Of a DNA stretch of 64,000 nt, positions 1 through 8,915 are shown piece by piece. How positions within the stretch are numbered: position 1 is the stretch's first letter; the number at the start of each line of letters is the position of its first letter. Origin of the DNA: an uncultured Halomonas sp. (GTDB lineage: Bacteria > Pseudomonadota > Gammaproteobacteria > Pseudomonadales > Halomonadaceae); contig NZ_CANMTQ010000004.1 in the NCBI RefSeq assembly GCF_947500835.1, positions 1 to 64,000 of the forward strand. The letters run 5' to 3'. The position numbers were made by a program, and so were the translations under genes. Under the pieces are notes generated by a model. The model was not told where the DNA came from. It did no database searches and was given only the letters and a program-made list of their open reading frames with translations.

Positions 1-65
1 CTTGCCTCGATCTAGATGACTTGCATCCGATCGCTTGCAAGCGCCCACATGAATTACCTGATCAA

Positions 66-77
66 TTGTTAAAGAGC
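66..77 (-). promoter_or_regulatory. rRNA operon leader boxA antiterminator
   Basis: On the minus strand this reads GCTCTTTAACAA and continues into AATTGATCAGG. It matches the boxA antitermination signal found in gammaproteobacterial rRNA leaders. About 20 bases further along comes CATGTGGGCGC, resembling the boxC-type element that follows boxA in E. coli. The 16S gene itself should begin a short distance beyond position 1, off the left edge. Sequence match is direct; the identity of the operon is inferred. Confidence 0.8.
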
Positions 78-125
78 GGTGCCGATGCCTTTCGGGTGAC
101 CCCTCGTCGGCAGCAGCGGATGCGT

Positions 126-154
126 ACTCTACGGATTCCGGCCGAGCCTGGCAA
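126..154 (-). promoter_or_regulatory. rRNA operon P1-type promoter
   Basis: Minus strand: -35 TTGCCA (149-154), 17-base spacer, -10 TAGAGT (126-131). The spacer contains GGCCGGAAT, the same core as the spacer of E. coli rrn P1 promoters. An A/T-rich stretch at 165-180 (AACTAGAATTTTTTCT on the minus strand) sits where an UP element would be. With boxA 50 bases downstream this is convincing as the promoter of a leftward rRNA operon. Confidence 0.72.
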
Positions 155-242
155 GCCCTCGCCGAGAAAAAATTCTAGTTCATGAAATGGAATGGCGCCA
201 AGATTATTTTCGAGTCAGGAAAGACACTCGATCGATGTAAAT

Positions 243-266
243 CGAGCGGCCCTCAAGGTCCGCTCG
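243..266 (-). terminator. Hairpin after prpD, possible terminator
   Basis: CGAGCGG (243-249) pairs with CCGCTCG (260-266) around a 10-base loop that can itself pair partly. It lies just 3' of the prpD stop and before the rRNA promoter. The minus strand after the stem reads ATTTACATCG, so there is no proper T-run. It may insulate the two units, but efficiency cannot be judged. Confidence 0.4.
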
Positions 267-279
267 CGCAACGCCTGTC

Positions 280-1764
280 TCAGATAACAAAAAGATCCAT
301 GAATGCGTTGACGGGCGTACCCTCGAGGGCTTTCTGCTGCTTGCACAGATCGAAGATCTTCTGGCTACGACCTGCCGGGAAGCGCGTCGCCAGATTCACC
401 TTGAACTTATCTTCCAGCAAAGGAATACCTTCTTTTCGACGGCGCCGATGACCGACCGGATATTCGACGACCACTTGCTCGGTCTTGCTACCGTCCTTGA
501 AAAAGACCTGTACCGCATTGGCGATGGAGCGCTTGTCGTCCTCCAGGTACTCCCGGGTATAGCGCTCGTCTTCGACCACTTCCATTTTCTCACGCAGCTC
601 ATCGATGATCGGGTTAGCCGCATGGAAACTGTCTTCGTAGTGCTCGGCAACGAGGTTGCCGAAAATCAAAGGTACGGCGGTCATGTACTGTAGGCAGTGA
701 TCCCGATCCGCCGGGTTGGCCAGCTCGCCGACTTTTGAAATGATGCGAATCGCCGATTCATGAGTGGTAATGACGATCTTATCGATATCGCCGAGACGGT
801 CCTTGACCTGAGGATGCAGCTTTACCGCTGCTTCACAGGCGGTCTGGGAATGGAATTCCGCAGGAAAGGAAATCTTGAACAGAATGTTTTCCATCACATA
901 GGTGCCGTAGTCCTGCGAAAAACTGAACCGACGCTTGTCTTCGGGCTTGATCTGCTGATCCTTGTTGGACTTGGTAAACAGCACATCGTAGAACCCCCAT
1001 TGCGGCGCAGTCAGGGCGCCGGGGATGCCCATTTCGTCTTTAAGCGCAATGTCCGCCAGCCGTACCCCGCGAGAAGTCGCGTCACCCGCGGCCCAGGATT
1101 TGCGCGACCCTGCATTGGGCGCATGGCGATAGGTACGCAGGCTCTGGCCATCGACCCAGGCATGAGACAGCGCTGCCAGCACCTGCTCCCGATCACCCCC
1201 CATCAGCTTGGCGACCACGGCGGTGGTGGCCACCTTGACCAGCACCACGTGATCGAGCCCCACGCGGTTGAATGAGTTCTCGAGGGCGATCACGCCTTGA
1301 ATCTCGTGAGCCATGATCATGGCTTCGAGCACATCGCGCATGGTCAGCGGCGACCTACCCACGGCGAGACGCTTTTGGGACAGGTGATCGGCAATGGCCA
1401 GGATGCCACCCAGGTTATCCGAGGGGTGCCCCCATTCGGCGGCCAGCCAGGTATCGTTGTAGTCCAGCCAACGGATGATGCAGCCGATATCCCAGGCCGC
1501 CTTGACCGGATCGAGGCGAAAGGACGTGCCGGGCACGCGGGCGCCGTGAGGCACGACGGTTCCCTCTACCAGCGGCCCCAGATGCTTGGTACATTCTGGA
1601 AAGCGTAGCGCCAGAAGGCCGCAGCCCAGGGTATCCATCAGGCAATTGCGGGCAGTATCCAGCGCCTCCGAGCTCTTGATCCTGTAGTCAAGCACATAGT
1701 CGGCAATCTTCTGCAGCTCGTCGTCGTAATCCGGACGAACATTGGCTTCCACGTTGGCACTCAT
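280..1764 (-). CDS. prpD: 2-methylcitrate dehydratase PrpD
   Basis: Dehydrates 2-methylcitrate to 2-methyl-cis-aconitate in the cytosolic methylcitrate cycle of propionyl-CoA oxidation. The 494-residue product matches the MmgE/PrpD family along its whole length, close to the 483 residues of the E. coli enzyme. I chose the ATG at 1764 ([16 protein letters not shown]) because GGAGGGAG precedes it; the frame is open a little further upstream but without a ribosome binding site. It is the last gene of the prp operon, 216 bases after prpF. Its co-occurrence with acnD and prpF, which together do the same step by another route, is seen in several proteobacteria. Family assignment is firm. Confidence 0.93.
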   Translation of the reverse strand: MSANVEANVRPDYDDELQKIADYVLDYRIKSSEALDTARNCLMDTLGCGLLALRFPECTKHLGPLVEGTVVPHGARVPGTSFRLDPVKAAWDIGCIIRWLDYNDTWLAAEWGHPSDNLGGILAIADHLSQKRLAVGRSPLTMRDVLEAMIMAHEIQGVIALENSFNRVGLDHVVLVKVATTAVVAKLMGGDREQVLAALSHAWVDGQSLRTYRHAPNAGSRKSWAAGDATSRGVRLADIALKDEMGIPGALTAPQWGFYDVLFTKSNKDQQIKPEDKRRFSFSQDYGTYVMENILFKISFPAEFHSQTACEAAVKLHPQVKDRLGDIDKIVITTHESAIRIISKVGELANPADRDHCLQYMTAVPLIFGNLVAEHYEDSFHAANPIIDELREKMEVVEDERYTREYLEDDKRSIANAVQVFFKDGSKTEQVVVEYPVGHRRRRKEGIPLLEDKFKVNLATRFPAGRSQKIFDLCKQQKALEGTPVNAFMDLFVI

Positions 1765-1980
1765 TGCTCTCCCTCCTTGCGATAAAACAAAACGCCTGCT
1801 TCCCAAAGCCTAGCTCATCTAGAGAAACGCTGGATAAATTGCCGAGCGGAATGAAGCGCAAGGCGCACGGAACACAAAAAACGAGACATAACTGGGTGTT
1901 AGGCGAGTTTTGACCGGGCTGGCGCACCAGTACCGCGCAACGCAGCGATTCGTCCGAACAGGCATTTATACAGTGGTTTC
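1765..1980. other. Intergenic spacer between prpF and prpD
   Basis: This gap is unusually long for an otherwise tightly packed operon. No convincing gene is seen. The part around 1810-1950 does not look like leader or coding sequence and could be a dispersed intergenic element. No terminator with a T-run is visible, so prpD may still be read through from the upstream genes. Confidence 0.4.
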
Positions 1981-3171
1981 TTAAAAGCTATCGCCGGGCA
2001 CACGCACCCACCCCTCCATCAATATTCGCGCGCTGCGGCTCATGATCGCCTTGGTCGCAATCCATTGGTCATTCACCTGGCTCACCTCGGCACCGACCTG
2101 CAGGGTGCCGGAAGGATGACCAAAGCTCACGGACGTGCGCTCCCCCCCACCGGCGGCAAGATTGACCAGGGTACCCGGCACCGCCGCCGCCACGCTGATC
2201 GCCACCGCCGCGGTGCCCATCATGGCGTGGTGCAGCTTGCCCATGGAGAGCGCCCGCACCAGCAGATCGATGTCGCTTGCGGCCACCTGCTTGCCACTGG
2301 ACGAAAGATAATCCGCCGAGGGCGCGACAAACGCCACCTTAGGCGTATGCTGGCGACTGGCAGCCTGATCGATATGCTCGATCAGGCCCATACGCAGCGC
2401 ACCGTGAGCACGAATGGCTTCGAACCGTGCAAGCGCTCGGGTATCGCTGTTGATCGCCTCCTGCAGCTCGGTACCGGTATAGCCAATATCGGCGGCGTTG
2501 ATAAAGATGGTCGGAATACCCGCATTGATCATGGTCGCCTTGAGCACACCTCCGGCCACCACCTCTTCTGGCACCTCGAGATCGTCGACCACGTTGCCGG
2601 TGGGGAACATGGCGCCGTCGCCATCGGCAGGATCGGTGAACTCCACCGCCACCTCGGCGGCGGGAAAGGTGACCCCATCGAGCTCGAAATCGCCGGTTTC
2701 CTGCACCTTGCCATCGGTCATCGGCACTCGGGAGACGATGGTCTTGCCAATATTGGCCTGCCAGATACGCACTGTGGCGACGCCATTGTCGGGAATGCGC
2801 TCGGCCTCGATCAGACCGCTTTCGATGGCGAAAGGACCGACCGCCGCGGAAAGATTGCCGCAGTTGCCGCTCCAGTCGACGAAGGGCTTGTCGATGGAGA
2901 CCTGGCCGAACAGATAGTCCACGTCGTGATCCGGCGAATCGCTTTTCGACAGGATCACCGTCTTGCTGGTACTCGACGTCGCCCCACCCATGCCGTCGAT
3001 CTGCTTCTGGTACGGATCGGGACTGCCGATCACCCGCAGCAGCAACGCATCCCGCGCCGGGCCGGGACGCTGGGCGGCCTCGGGCAAGTCGTCGAGGCGA
3101 AAGAACACCCCCTTGCTGGTCCCGCCCCGCAGGTAGGTGGCGGGGATTCGAACCTGAGGAATCCGGCTCAT
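1981..3171 (-). CDS. prpF: 2-methylaconitate cis-trans isomerase PrpF
   Basis: PrpF isomerises the trans-2-methylaconitate formed by AcnD to the cis isomer. The 396-residue product opens MSRIPQVRIPATYLRGGTSK, the typical start of this family, and keeps the glycine-rich and SGNCGN segments of the diaminopimelate-epimerase fold, with the active-site cysteine in WSGNCGNL. The ATG at 3171 leaves one base between it and the acnD stop, so translation is probably coupled. An upstream in-frame extension inside acnD is not needed. Length agrees with characterised PrpF proteins of about 397 residues. Confidence 0.93.
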   Translation of the reverse strand: MSRIPQVRIPATYLRGGTSKGVFFRLDDLPEAAQRPGPARDALLLRVIGSPDPYQKQIDGMGGATSSTSKTVILSKSDSPDHDVDYLFGQVSIDKPFVDWSGNCGNLSAAVGPFAIESGLIEAERIPDNGVATVRIWQANIGKTIVSRVPMTDGKVQETGDFELDGVTFPAAEVAVEFTDPADGDGAMFPTGNVVDDLEVPEEVVAGGVLKATMINAGIPTIFINAADIGYTGTELQEAINSDTRALARFEAIRAHGALRMGLIEHIDQAASRQHTPKVAFVAPSADYLSSSGKQVAASDIDLLVRALSMGKLHHAMMGTAAVAISVAAAVPGTLVNLAAGGGERTSVSFGHPSGTLQVGAEVSQVNDQWIATKAIMSRSARILMEGWVRVPGDSF

Positions 3172-3172
3172 G

Positions 3173-5797
3173 TCAGGCCACCTCTTCGGCTTCGAGGAAG
3201 TCCTGGGCAAAGCGCTGCAGCACGCCCCCCGCCGAGTAGATCGAGACTTCTTCCTGGGTATCGAGACGGCAGATCACCGGCACCTCGAGGGTCTCGCCGT
3301 TGCGGCGGTGAATCAACAGGGTCAGAGTAGCGCCGGGGGTGAAATCGCCGGTCACATCATAGGTTTCAGTGCCATCCAGCTCGAGGGTCTTTCGGGTCGT
3401 GCCCGGCTGAAACTCCAGGGGCAGCACGCCCATGCCCACCAGATTAGTGCGGTGAATGCGCTCGAAGCCCTCGGCGACGATAACCTCCACCCCGGCCAGC
3501 CGCACGCCCTTGGCCGCCCAGTCTCGGGAAGAACCCTGGCCGTAGTCGGCGCCCGCTACAATAATGAGCGGCTGCTTGCGCTGCATGTAGGTCTCGATCG
3601 CTTCCCACATGCGCATTGTCTTGCCTTCCGGCTCCACCCGGGCCAGGGAGCCCTGAATTACATTGCCGTCTTCGTCCCGCACCATTTCGTTCATCAGCTT
3701 GGGGTTGGCAAAGGTGGCGCGCTGGGCGGTCAGGTGATCGCCGCGGTGGGTGGCGTAGGAATTGAAGTCCTCTTCCGGCAGGCCCATCTTGTGCAGATAT
3801 TCACCGGCAGCGCTGTCCCTCATGATGGCATTCGACGGCGACAGGTGATCCGTGGTGATGTTGTCCGGCAGTATCGCCAGCGGACGCATGCCCTTCATGG
3901 TGCGTTGCGCCGCCAATGCGCCTTCCCAATACGGCGGGCGACGAATATAGGTGCTCATCTCGCGCCAGTCGTACAGCGGGCTTTCCGCCTCTTCCACCTT
4001 GCCCAGGTCGAACATGGGAATGTAGACCTGGCGGAACTGCTCCGGCTTGACGCTTGCCTTGACGATGGCATCGATCTCCTCGTCCGAGGGCCAGATGTCT
4101 TTCAGGGTAATCGGATTGCCTTGTTGATCCGTGCCCAGTACATCCTGCTCGATGTCGAAGCGCACGGTGCCGGCGATCGCATAGGCGACCACCAGCGGCG
4201 GCGAGGCCAGGAAGGCCTGCTTGGCGTAGGGGTGTATGCGACCATCGAAGTTGCGATTACCCGAGAGCACCGCCGTGGCATACAGATCGCGATCGATGAT
4301 CTCCTGCTGAATCGTCGGGTCCAGCGCACCGCTCATGCCGTTGCAGGTGGTGCAGGCGTAGGCGACGATGCCGAAGCCGAGCTTCTCGAGTTCCGGCAGC
4401 AGGCCGGCGTCTTCCAGATAAAGACGCGCCACCTTGGACCCCGGCGCAAATGAGGATTTCACCCAAGGCTTGCGGATCAGGCCCAGTTCGTTGGCCTTCT
4501 TCGCCAGTAGGCCGGCAGCCACGACGTTGCGCGGGTTCGAGGTATTGGTGCAGGAGGTGATGGCGGCGATGATCACCGCGCCATCCGGCATCCTGCCCTC
4601 CTTCTCTTCCGCCAGTGCCTTGTCCAGATCCATCGCGATGCCGCGCTCCTGCAGATCCGCGGTCGCCACCCGGCGATGGGGATTGGAAGGCCCGGCCAGG
4701 TTGCGCACCACGCTGGACAGATCGAACTCCAGCACCCGCTCGTATTCCACGTCTTTCAGGGAATCCGCCCACAGGCCGGTCTCCTTGGCATACTGCTCCA
4801 CCAAAGCAACCTGTTCCGGCTCGCGACCGGTCAGCTTCAGGTAGTCGATGGTCTGCTCATCGATATAGAACATGCCAGCAGACGCGCCGAATTCCGGCGT
4901 CATGTTGGAAATGGTCGCCCGGTCACCGATGGTGAGATCCGCCGCGCCTTCGCCGAAGAACTCCAGATAGGCGGACACCACCTTCTGATTGCGCAGGAAT
5001 TCGGTAATCGCCAGCACGATATCCGTGGCGGTAATGCCCGGCGGCCGCTTGCCGGACAGCTTGACGCCGACGATATCCGGCAGGCGCATCATGGAAGGCC
5101 GGCCCAGCATCACGGTTTCCGCCTCCAGCCCGCCGACGCCGATGGCAATCACACCAAGGCAGTCGATGTGGGGCGTATGACTGTCGGTGCCCACGCAGGT
5201 ATCGGGAAAGGCCACGCGCCGCCCATTCTCATCCGGCTGCACCTGGATCACCGGCGACATCTTTTCCAGGTTGATCTGGTGCATGATGCCGTTGCCCGCC
5301 GGAATCACGTCCACGTTCTTGAAGGCGGTCTTGGTCCAGTCGATGAAGTGGAAACGATCCTCGTTGCGGCGATCTTCGATGGCACGATTGGCATCGAATG
5401 CATCCGGCTCGAAACCGGCGTGCTCAACCGCCAGAGAGTGATCGACGATCAACTGGGTCGGCACCACCGGGTTGACCTTGGCCGGGTCGCCCCCTCTCTC
5501 GGCAATGGCGTCGCGCAGGCCGGCGAGGTCCACCAGGGCGGTCTGCCCCAGGATGTCATGACACACGACCCGGGCCGGGTACCAGGGGAAATCCAGATCG
5601 CGCCTGCGCTCGATCAGTTGCTTGAGGGAATCGGTGAGCATCGCCGGATCGCAGCGACGCACCAGCTGCTCCGCCAGCACTCGGGACGTATAAGGTAGTT
5701 TGGCGTAGGCGCCAGGTTGGATCGCCTCGATTGCCTCGCGGGTGTCGAAATAATCAAGGTCGGTGCCGGGCAGGCGTTTGCGGTAGTCGGTATTCAT
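3173..5797 (-). CDS. acnD: Fe/S-dependent 2-methylisocitrate dehydratase AcnD
   Basis: AcnD is an aconitase-like [4Fe-4S] enzyme acting on 2-methylcitrate in the methylcitrate cycle. Visible signatures are DSHTPHIDCLGV, ITSCTNTSNP carrying one cluster cysteine, YACTTCNGMSG carrying the other two, and the C-terminal swivel motif GADYGQGSSRDWAAKG. I start it at the ATG at 5797 (MNTDYRKRLPGTDLDYFDT), the usual N-terminus of AcnD, giving 874 residues. The frame is open to 5869 with other ATGs and none has a strong ribosome binding site, so the start is less certain than the identity. It lies between prpC and prpF, the position that separates AcnD from housekeeping aconitase A. Confidence 0.92.
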   Translation of the reverse strand: MNTDYRKRLPGTDLDYFDTREAIEAIQPGAYAKLPYTSRVLAEQLVRRCDPAMLTDSLKQLIERRRDLDFPWYPARVVCHDILGQTALVDLAGLRDAIAERGGDPAKVNPVVPTQLIVDHSLAVEHAGFEPDAFDANRAIEDRRNEDRFHFIDWTKTAFKNVDVIPAGNGIMHQINLEKMSPVIQVQPDENGRRVAFPDTCVGTDSHTPHIDCLGVIAIGVGGLEAETVMLGRPSMMRLPDIVGVKLSGKRPPGITATDIVLAITEFLRNQKVVSAYLEFFGEGAADLTIGDRATISNMTPEFGASAGMFYIDEQTIDYLKLTGREPEQVALVEQYAKETGLWADSLKDVEYERVLEFDLSSVVRNLAGPSNPHRRVATADLQERGIAMDLDKALAEEKEGRMPDGAVIIAAITSCTNTSNPRNVVAAGLLAKKANELGLIRKPWVKSSFAPGSKVARLYLEDAGLLPELEKLGFGIVAYACTTCNGMSGALDPTIQQEIIDRDLYATAVLSGNRNFDGRIHPYAKQAFLASPPLVVAYAIAGTVRFDIEQDVLGTDQQGNPITLKDIWPSDEEIDAIVKASVKPEQFRQVYIPMFDLGKVEEAESPLYDWREMSTYIRRPPYWEGALAAQRTMKGMRPLAILPDNITTDHLSPSNAIMRDSAAGEYLHKMGLPEEDFNSYATHRGDHLTAQRATFANPKLMNEMVRDEDGNVIQGSLARVEPEGKTMRMWEAIETYMQRKQPLIIVAGADYGQGSSRDWAAKGVRLAGVEVIVAEGFERIHRTNLVGMGVLPLEFQPGTTRKTLELDGTETYDVTGDFTPGATLTLLIHRRNGETLEVPVICRLDTQEEVSIYSAGGVLQRFAQDFLEAEEVA

Positions 5798-5889
5798 CAA
5801 AGCGGGCATCCATCCATTCATCGGATCGTTTTTAGATCGAAAATGGCCGTAGCGTTGCGCCACGGCCATGGATTTATTCTGATTCGGAC

Positions 5890-7017
5890 TCAGTCACGTT
5901 GATCTATCGGCAACCACTCCTGTTTCTCCGGTCCGGTGTAGTCCGCGTTGGGGCGAATGATGCGGTTGTTCTCTCGCTGTTCGAAGACGTGGGCGCACCA
6001 GCCGGTCAGCCGCGAGCAGACGAAGATCGGGGTGAACAGCTTGGTGGGTATCCCCATGAAGTGATAGGCGCTGGCGTGAAAGAAGTCGGCGTTACAGAAC
6101 AGCTTCTTCTCCCGCCACATGACCTCCTCGACTCGCTCGGAGACCTGATAGAGCCGATCGTCGCCGGCTTCCTTGGCAAGCTCTTGCGACCATTTCTTGA
6201 TCATGGCATTGCGCGGGTCGGAATCCTTGTAGACCGCATGCCCGAAGCCCATGATCTTCTCCTTGCGCTCGAGCTTGCCCAGGATCTCGCGCTCGGCCTC
6301 GTCCGGCGACTGCCAGTCCTCGATCATGTCCATGGCCGCTTCATTGGCGCCGCCATGCAGCGGCCCTCGCAGCGAGCCGATGGCGCCGGTCACGCAGCTG
6401 TGAATATCGGAGAGCGTCGAGGCGCACACGCGAGCAGTAAAGGTCGAGGCATTGAACTCGTGCTCGGCATAGAGGATCAGCGAGACGTTCATTACCTTGG
6501 CATGCAGCTCCGAGGCAGGCTTGCCATGCAGCAGGTGCAGGAAGTGGCCGCCGATGGATTCATCGTCGGTGTCGGTGTCGATGCGCACGCCGTCGTGAGA
6601 ATAGCGATACCAGTAGTTGATGATGCCCGGGAACGCCGCCAGCATGCGATCGCTCTGGTCCTGCTGCTCATCGAAGCTCTTCTCGGTTTCGAGATTGCCC
6701 AGCATGGAGGCGCCGGTGCGCATCACGTCCATGGGGTGGGCATCCGCCGGAATCTCCTCGAGCACTCGCTTGAGCGCATCCGGCAGATCCCGCAGGCCCT
6801 TGAGCTTGGCCACGTAATCGTTCAGTTCCTGCTGATTGGGCAGTTTGCCCTTGAGCAACAGATAGGCCACTTCTTCGAAGCGGGCATGATCCGCCAGGTC
6901 GTGAATGTCATAGCCGCGATAGGTCAGGCCGGAACCTTCCTTGCCCACGGTACATAGTGCTGTACTACCGGCGCTTTGCCCGCGCAGGCCGGCTCCATTG
7001 GTCGGCTTGTCTGCCAT
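5890..7017 (-). CDS. prpC: 2-methylcitrate synthase PrpC
   Basis: PrpC condenses propionyl-CoA with oxaloacetate to 2-methylcitrate, the entry step of the cycle. The 375-residue protein belongs to the short citrate synthase family. Catalytic residues are recognisable: His221 in GPLHGGANEA, His260 in MGFGHAVYKDSDPRN and Asp311 in CNADFFHASAY. A GGAGGT ribosome binding site precedes the ATG at 7017. The prpB-prpC-acnD neighbourhood distinguishes it from the larger hexameric GltA. It may also have minor citrate synthase activity, as reported for PrpC enzymes. Confidence 0.94.
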   Translation of the reverse strand: MADKPTNGAGLRGQSAGSTALCTVGKEGSGLTYRGYDIHDLADHARFEEVAYLLLKGKLPNQQELNDYVAKLKGLRDLPDALKRVLEEIPADAHPMDVMRTGASMLGNLETEKSFDEQQDQSDRMLAAFPGIINYWYRYSHDGVRIDTDTDDESIGGHFLHLLHGKPASELHAKVMNVSLILYAEHEFNASTFTARVCASTLSDIHSCVTGAIGSLRGPLHGGANEAAMDMIEDWQSPDEAEREILGKLERKEKIMGFGHAVYKDSDPRNAMIKKWSQELAKEAGDDRLYQVSERVEEVMWREKKLFCNADFFHASAYHFMGIPTKLFTPIFVCSRLTGWCAHVFEQRENNRIIRPNADYTGPEKQEWLPIDQRD

Positions 7018-7065
7018 GATGGACCTCCAGTTATTCCCCGATGAATTGATAACGTGTTGCGTTAT

Positions 7066-7947
7066 TCAGTCGTTGCCCTTACCGGTAAACAGCTCATCCA
7101 GCTTGCGTTCGAATGCATGATAGTCAAGGAAATCGTAGAGCTCGTCCCGGGTCTGCATGAGATCCACGACGTCTTTCTGATCGCCCTTTTCATGGATATT
7201 GCGATAAACCTTGAGAGCGGCGGCATTCATTGCGCGAAACGCAGAAAGTGGATAGAGCACCATGCGACAGCCGACATCATCCAACTCCTGCTGGGTGAAC
7301 AGCGGCGTGGCGCCGAACTCGGTGATGTTGGCAAGTATTGGCGCCTCCACCCCTTCGCAGAAGGCGCGATAGTCATCCAGCGTATGCACCGCTTCGGCAA
7401 AGATGGCATCCGCGCCGGCTTCGACACAGGCATTGGCCCGATCGATGGCTGCACCAAGCCCCTCCATCTGGAAGGCATCCGTGCGGGCAATGAGATAGAA
7501 GGCCGGATCACTCTTGGCATCCGCGGCGGCCTTGATGCGATCGACCATCTCCTGCTTGGAAACGATTTCCTTGTTGGGACGATGACCGCAACGCTTCTGG
7601 GCAACCTGGTCTTCAAGATGCACCGCCGCCACTCCCGCCCGCTCCATTTCGCGAATGGTACGCGCCACGTTGAAGGCGCCGCCCCAGCCGGTATCGATAT
7701 CCACCAGTAGCGGCAGATCCGTGGCGGCGGTGATGCGTCGGGCGTCTTCCACTACGTCGTTCATGGTGGTCATGCCCAGATCCGGCAACCCGAAAGAGGC
7801 GTTGGCCACCCCGCCACCGGAAAGATAGATCGCCTGATGTCCGACCTTCTGCGCCATCAGGGCGGTGTAGGCGTTGATGGTGCCGACGATGGGAAGCGGG
7901 CGGTTGGCTTCAAGAGCGCTGCGAAAGCGCGTACCGGGTGTGCTCAT
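7066..7947 (-). CDS. prpB: 2-methylisocitrate lyase PrpB
   Basis: PrpB cleaves 2-methylisocitrate to pyruvate and succinate, the last step of the cycle. The 293-residue protein has the isocitrate-lyase/PEP-mutase fold signatures: metal-binding aspartates in [10 protein letters not shown] (83-90) and the catalytic cysteine Cys120 in [10 protein letters not shown]. Its ATG overlaps the stop of the upstream GntR gene in ATGA, which suggests translational coupling. Length equals that of typical PrpB (about 295 residues). Confidence 0.95.
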   Translation of the reverse strand: MSTPGTRFRSALEANRPLPIVGTINAYTALMAQKVGHQAIYLSGGGVANASFGLPDLGMTTMNDVVEDARRITAATDLPLLVDIDTGWGGAFNVARTIREMERAGVAAVHLEDQVAQKRCGHRPNKEIVSKQEMVDRIKAAADAKSDPAFYLIARTDAFQMEGLGAAIDRANACVEAGADAIFAEAVHTLDDYRAFCEGVEAPILANITEFGATPLFTQQELDDVGCRMVLYPLSAFRAMNAAALKVYRNIHEKGDQKDVVDLMQTRDELYDFLDYHAFERKLDELFTGKGND

Positions 7948-8675
7948 GACGGGATCCTCTGTTGGGAAAGCGTGGAACTTTTTTCCTGCTGCAACACGAT
8001 GGCATAGCGATTGGCGACGTTTTCTCGAGAGGCGCTGATATGACGTCGCATCAGTAGCTCCGACAACTCCTCGTCACCGGCTTCGATGGCATCGACAATA
8101 CGATGGTGCTCGACAAAGGCGCGCTGCGGGCGCGTGCCGCTGGCGCTGAACTGGGTGCGATAGAGTCTTACAAGATAGTAGAGATCGTCACACAAAATAG
8201 TGGTCAGCATGCGATTATGGCTGCCCAGCACAATACGATAGTGAAAATCGAGATCTCCCTCGCGCTGATAATAGGCCTCACCGCTTTTTAGATCCGCCTG
8301 ATCCTCGTGTACGGCCAGGACATGACGTAATCCGGCAATCTCTTCTGCGGTCATGTGTCGAGCTGCCAACCTTGCCGCCATACTCTCGAGGGCTTCACGC
8401 ACGTCGAACAGCTCGATCAACTCCTGCATCGACAATTTGACCACCCGAGCGCCTACATGAGGCACACGTTCGATTAGCCTGTGGGTCTCGAGGCGGCGCA
8501 TGGCTTCACGCAGTGGACCACGCGAAATACCGTAGACTTTCGACAACCCCGGCTCGGTAATCTTCGTACCCGGCGCCAGCTCCCCACGAACGATCGCGTC
8601 TTGAAGCTGGTTGAAAACCCTCTCCGCAAGGGTACGGACTTCCGGCGCTTCGCTGTTTTCGATGGTCAGGCTCAT
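7944..8675 (-). CDS. GntR-family (FCD) regulator of the prp operon
   Basis: A 243-residue regulator with an N-terminal winged helix (about residues 10-75, including [27 protein letters not shown]) and a C-terminal all-helical FCD ligand domain. It is the first gene of the prp operon and overlaps prpB by four bases. By context it should sense a methylcitrate-cycle intermediate and control its own operon; the ligand is not visible. I use the ATG at 8675 ([11 protein letters not shown]); a TTG five codons upstream lies inside the operator palindrome and is unlikely. No Shine-Dalgarno precedes the ATG and the predicted transcript start is only about 25 bases away. It replaces the sigma-54 activator PrpR of enteric bacteria. 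Confidence 0.88.
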   Translation of the reverse strand: MSLTIENSEAPEVRTLAERVFNQLQDAIVRGELAPGTKITEPGLSKVYGISRGPLREAMRRLETHRLIERVPHVGARVVKLSMQELIELFDVREALESMAARLAARHMTAEEIAGLRHVLAVHEDQADLKSGEAYYQREGDLDFHYRIVLGSHNRMLTTILCDDLYYLVRLYRTQFSASGTRPQRAFVEHHRIVDAIEAGDEELSELLMRRHISASRENVANRYAIVLQQEKSSTLSQQRIPS

Positions 8676-8679
8676 TACG

Positions 8680-8691
8680 ATTGTCGACAAT
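8680..8691. promoter_or_regulatory. GntR-type operator 1 of the prp operon
   Basis: The perfect palindrome ATTGTCGACAAT lies four bases upstream of the gntR ATG. Its TTGT-CG-ACAA core fits the TNGTNNNACNA pattern typical of FadR/FCD-subfamily GntR proteins. It covers the start of the predicted transcript, where a bound repressor would block initiation or early elongation. An identical copy is at 8797-8808. Confidence 0.78.
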
Positions 8692-8705
8692 TATGATATC
8701 CGTGA

Positions 8706-8734
8706 ACTCTAGACATCCTGACGGCAGGGGTCAA
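8706..8734 (-). promoter_or_regulatory. Promoter of gntR-prpBC-acnD-prpFD
   Basis: Minus strand: -35 TTGACC (8729-8734), 17-base spacer, -10 TAGAGT (8706-8711). Transcription would begin near 8699, right before operator 1. This gives a very short 5' leader of roughly 25 bases. Read by eye; not mapped. Confidence 0.6.
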
Positions 8735-8794
8735 TAGGCTACCGATCAGGTCTATTCTTACTCATTAGTCTAATATCGCTTAGAAACACCACGC

Positions 8795-8810
8795 TAATTG
8801 TCGACAATTA
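8795..8810. promoter_or_regulatory. GntR-type operator 2 (16-base palindrome)
   Basis: TAATTGTCGACAATTA is a perfect 16-base palindrome containing the same 12-base core as operator 1. The centres are 117 bases apart, and this copy is upstream of the prp promoter. It could allow DNA looping by one repressor or give control of the divergent pabB gene as well. The repetition of an identical palindrome in one 225-base intergenic region is strong evidence of function. Confidence 0.72.
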
Positions 8811-8882
8811 ATCAACGATGAACTTAACAACCCGATGCATGTCATTTGCGTGTCGAAACAGGACAAATTGATCAAGGATGCC

Positions 8883-8888
8883 TAGAAT
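8883..8888 (+). promoter_or_regulatory. Possible -10 element for pabB
   Basis: TAGAAT is a good -10 hexamer 27 bases before the pabB ATG. The -35 region is poor (AGGACA about 17 bases upstream). AAGGGA at about 8900 is the pabB ribosome binding site. Weak assignment. Confidence 0.3.
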
Positions 8889-8915
8889 GAGTGCCTTGCC
8901 AAAGGGATCCATTGC

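Noticed and set aside
3170..5698. Long plus-strand frames over acnD (for example 3170-4453)
   Set aside because: They mirror the coding periodicity of acnD and encode His/Gly-rich sequence with no domain.
8800..8830. Sequence resembling the -35 region of the tac promoter (GACAATTAATCA)
   Set aside because: It overlaps the second GntR palindrome and lacks a -10 at the right distance, so I treat the likeness as chance.
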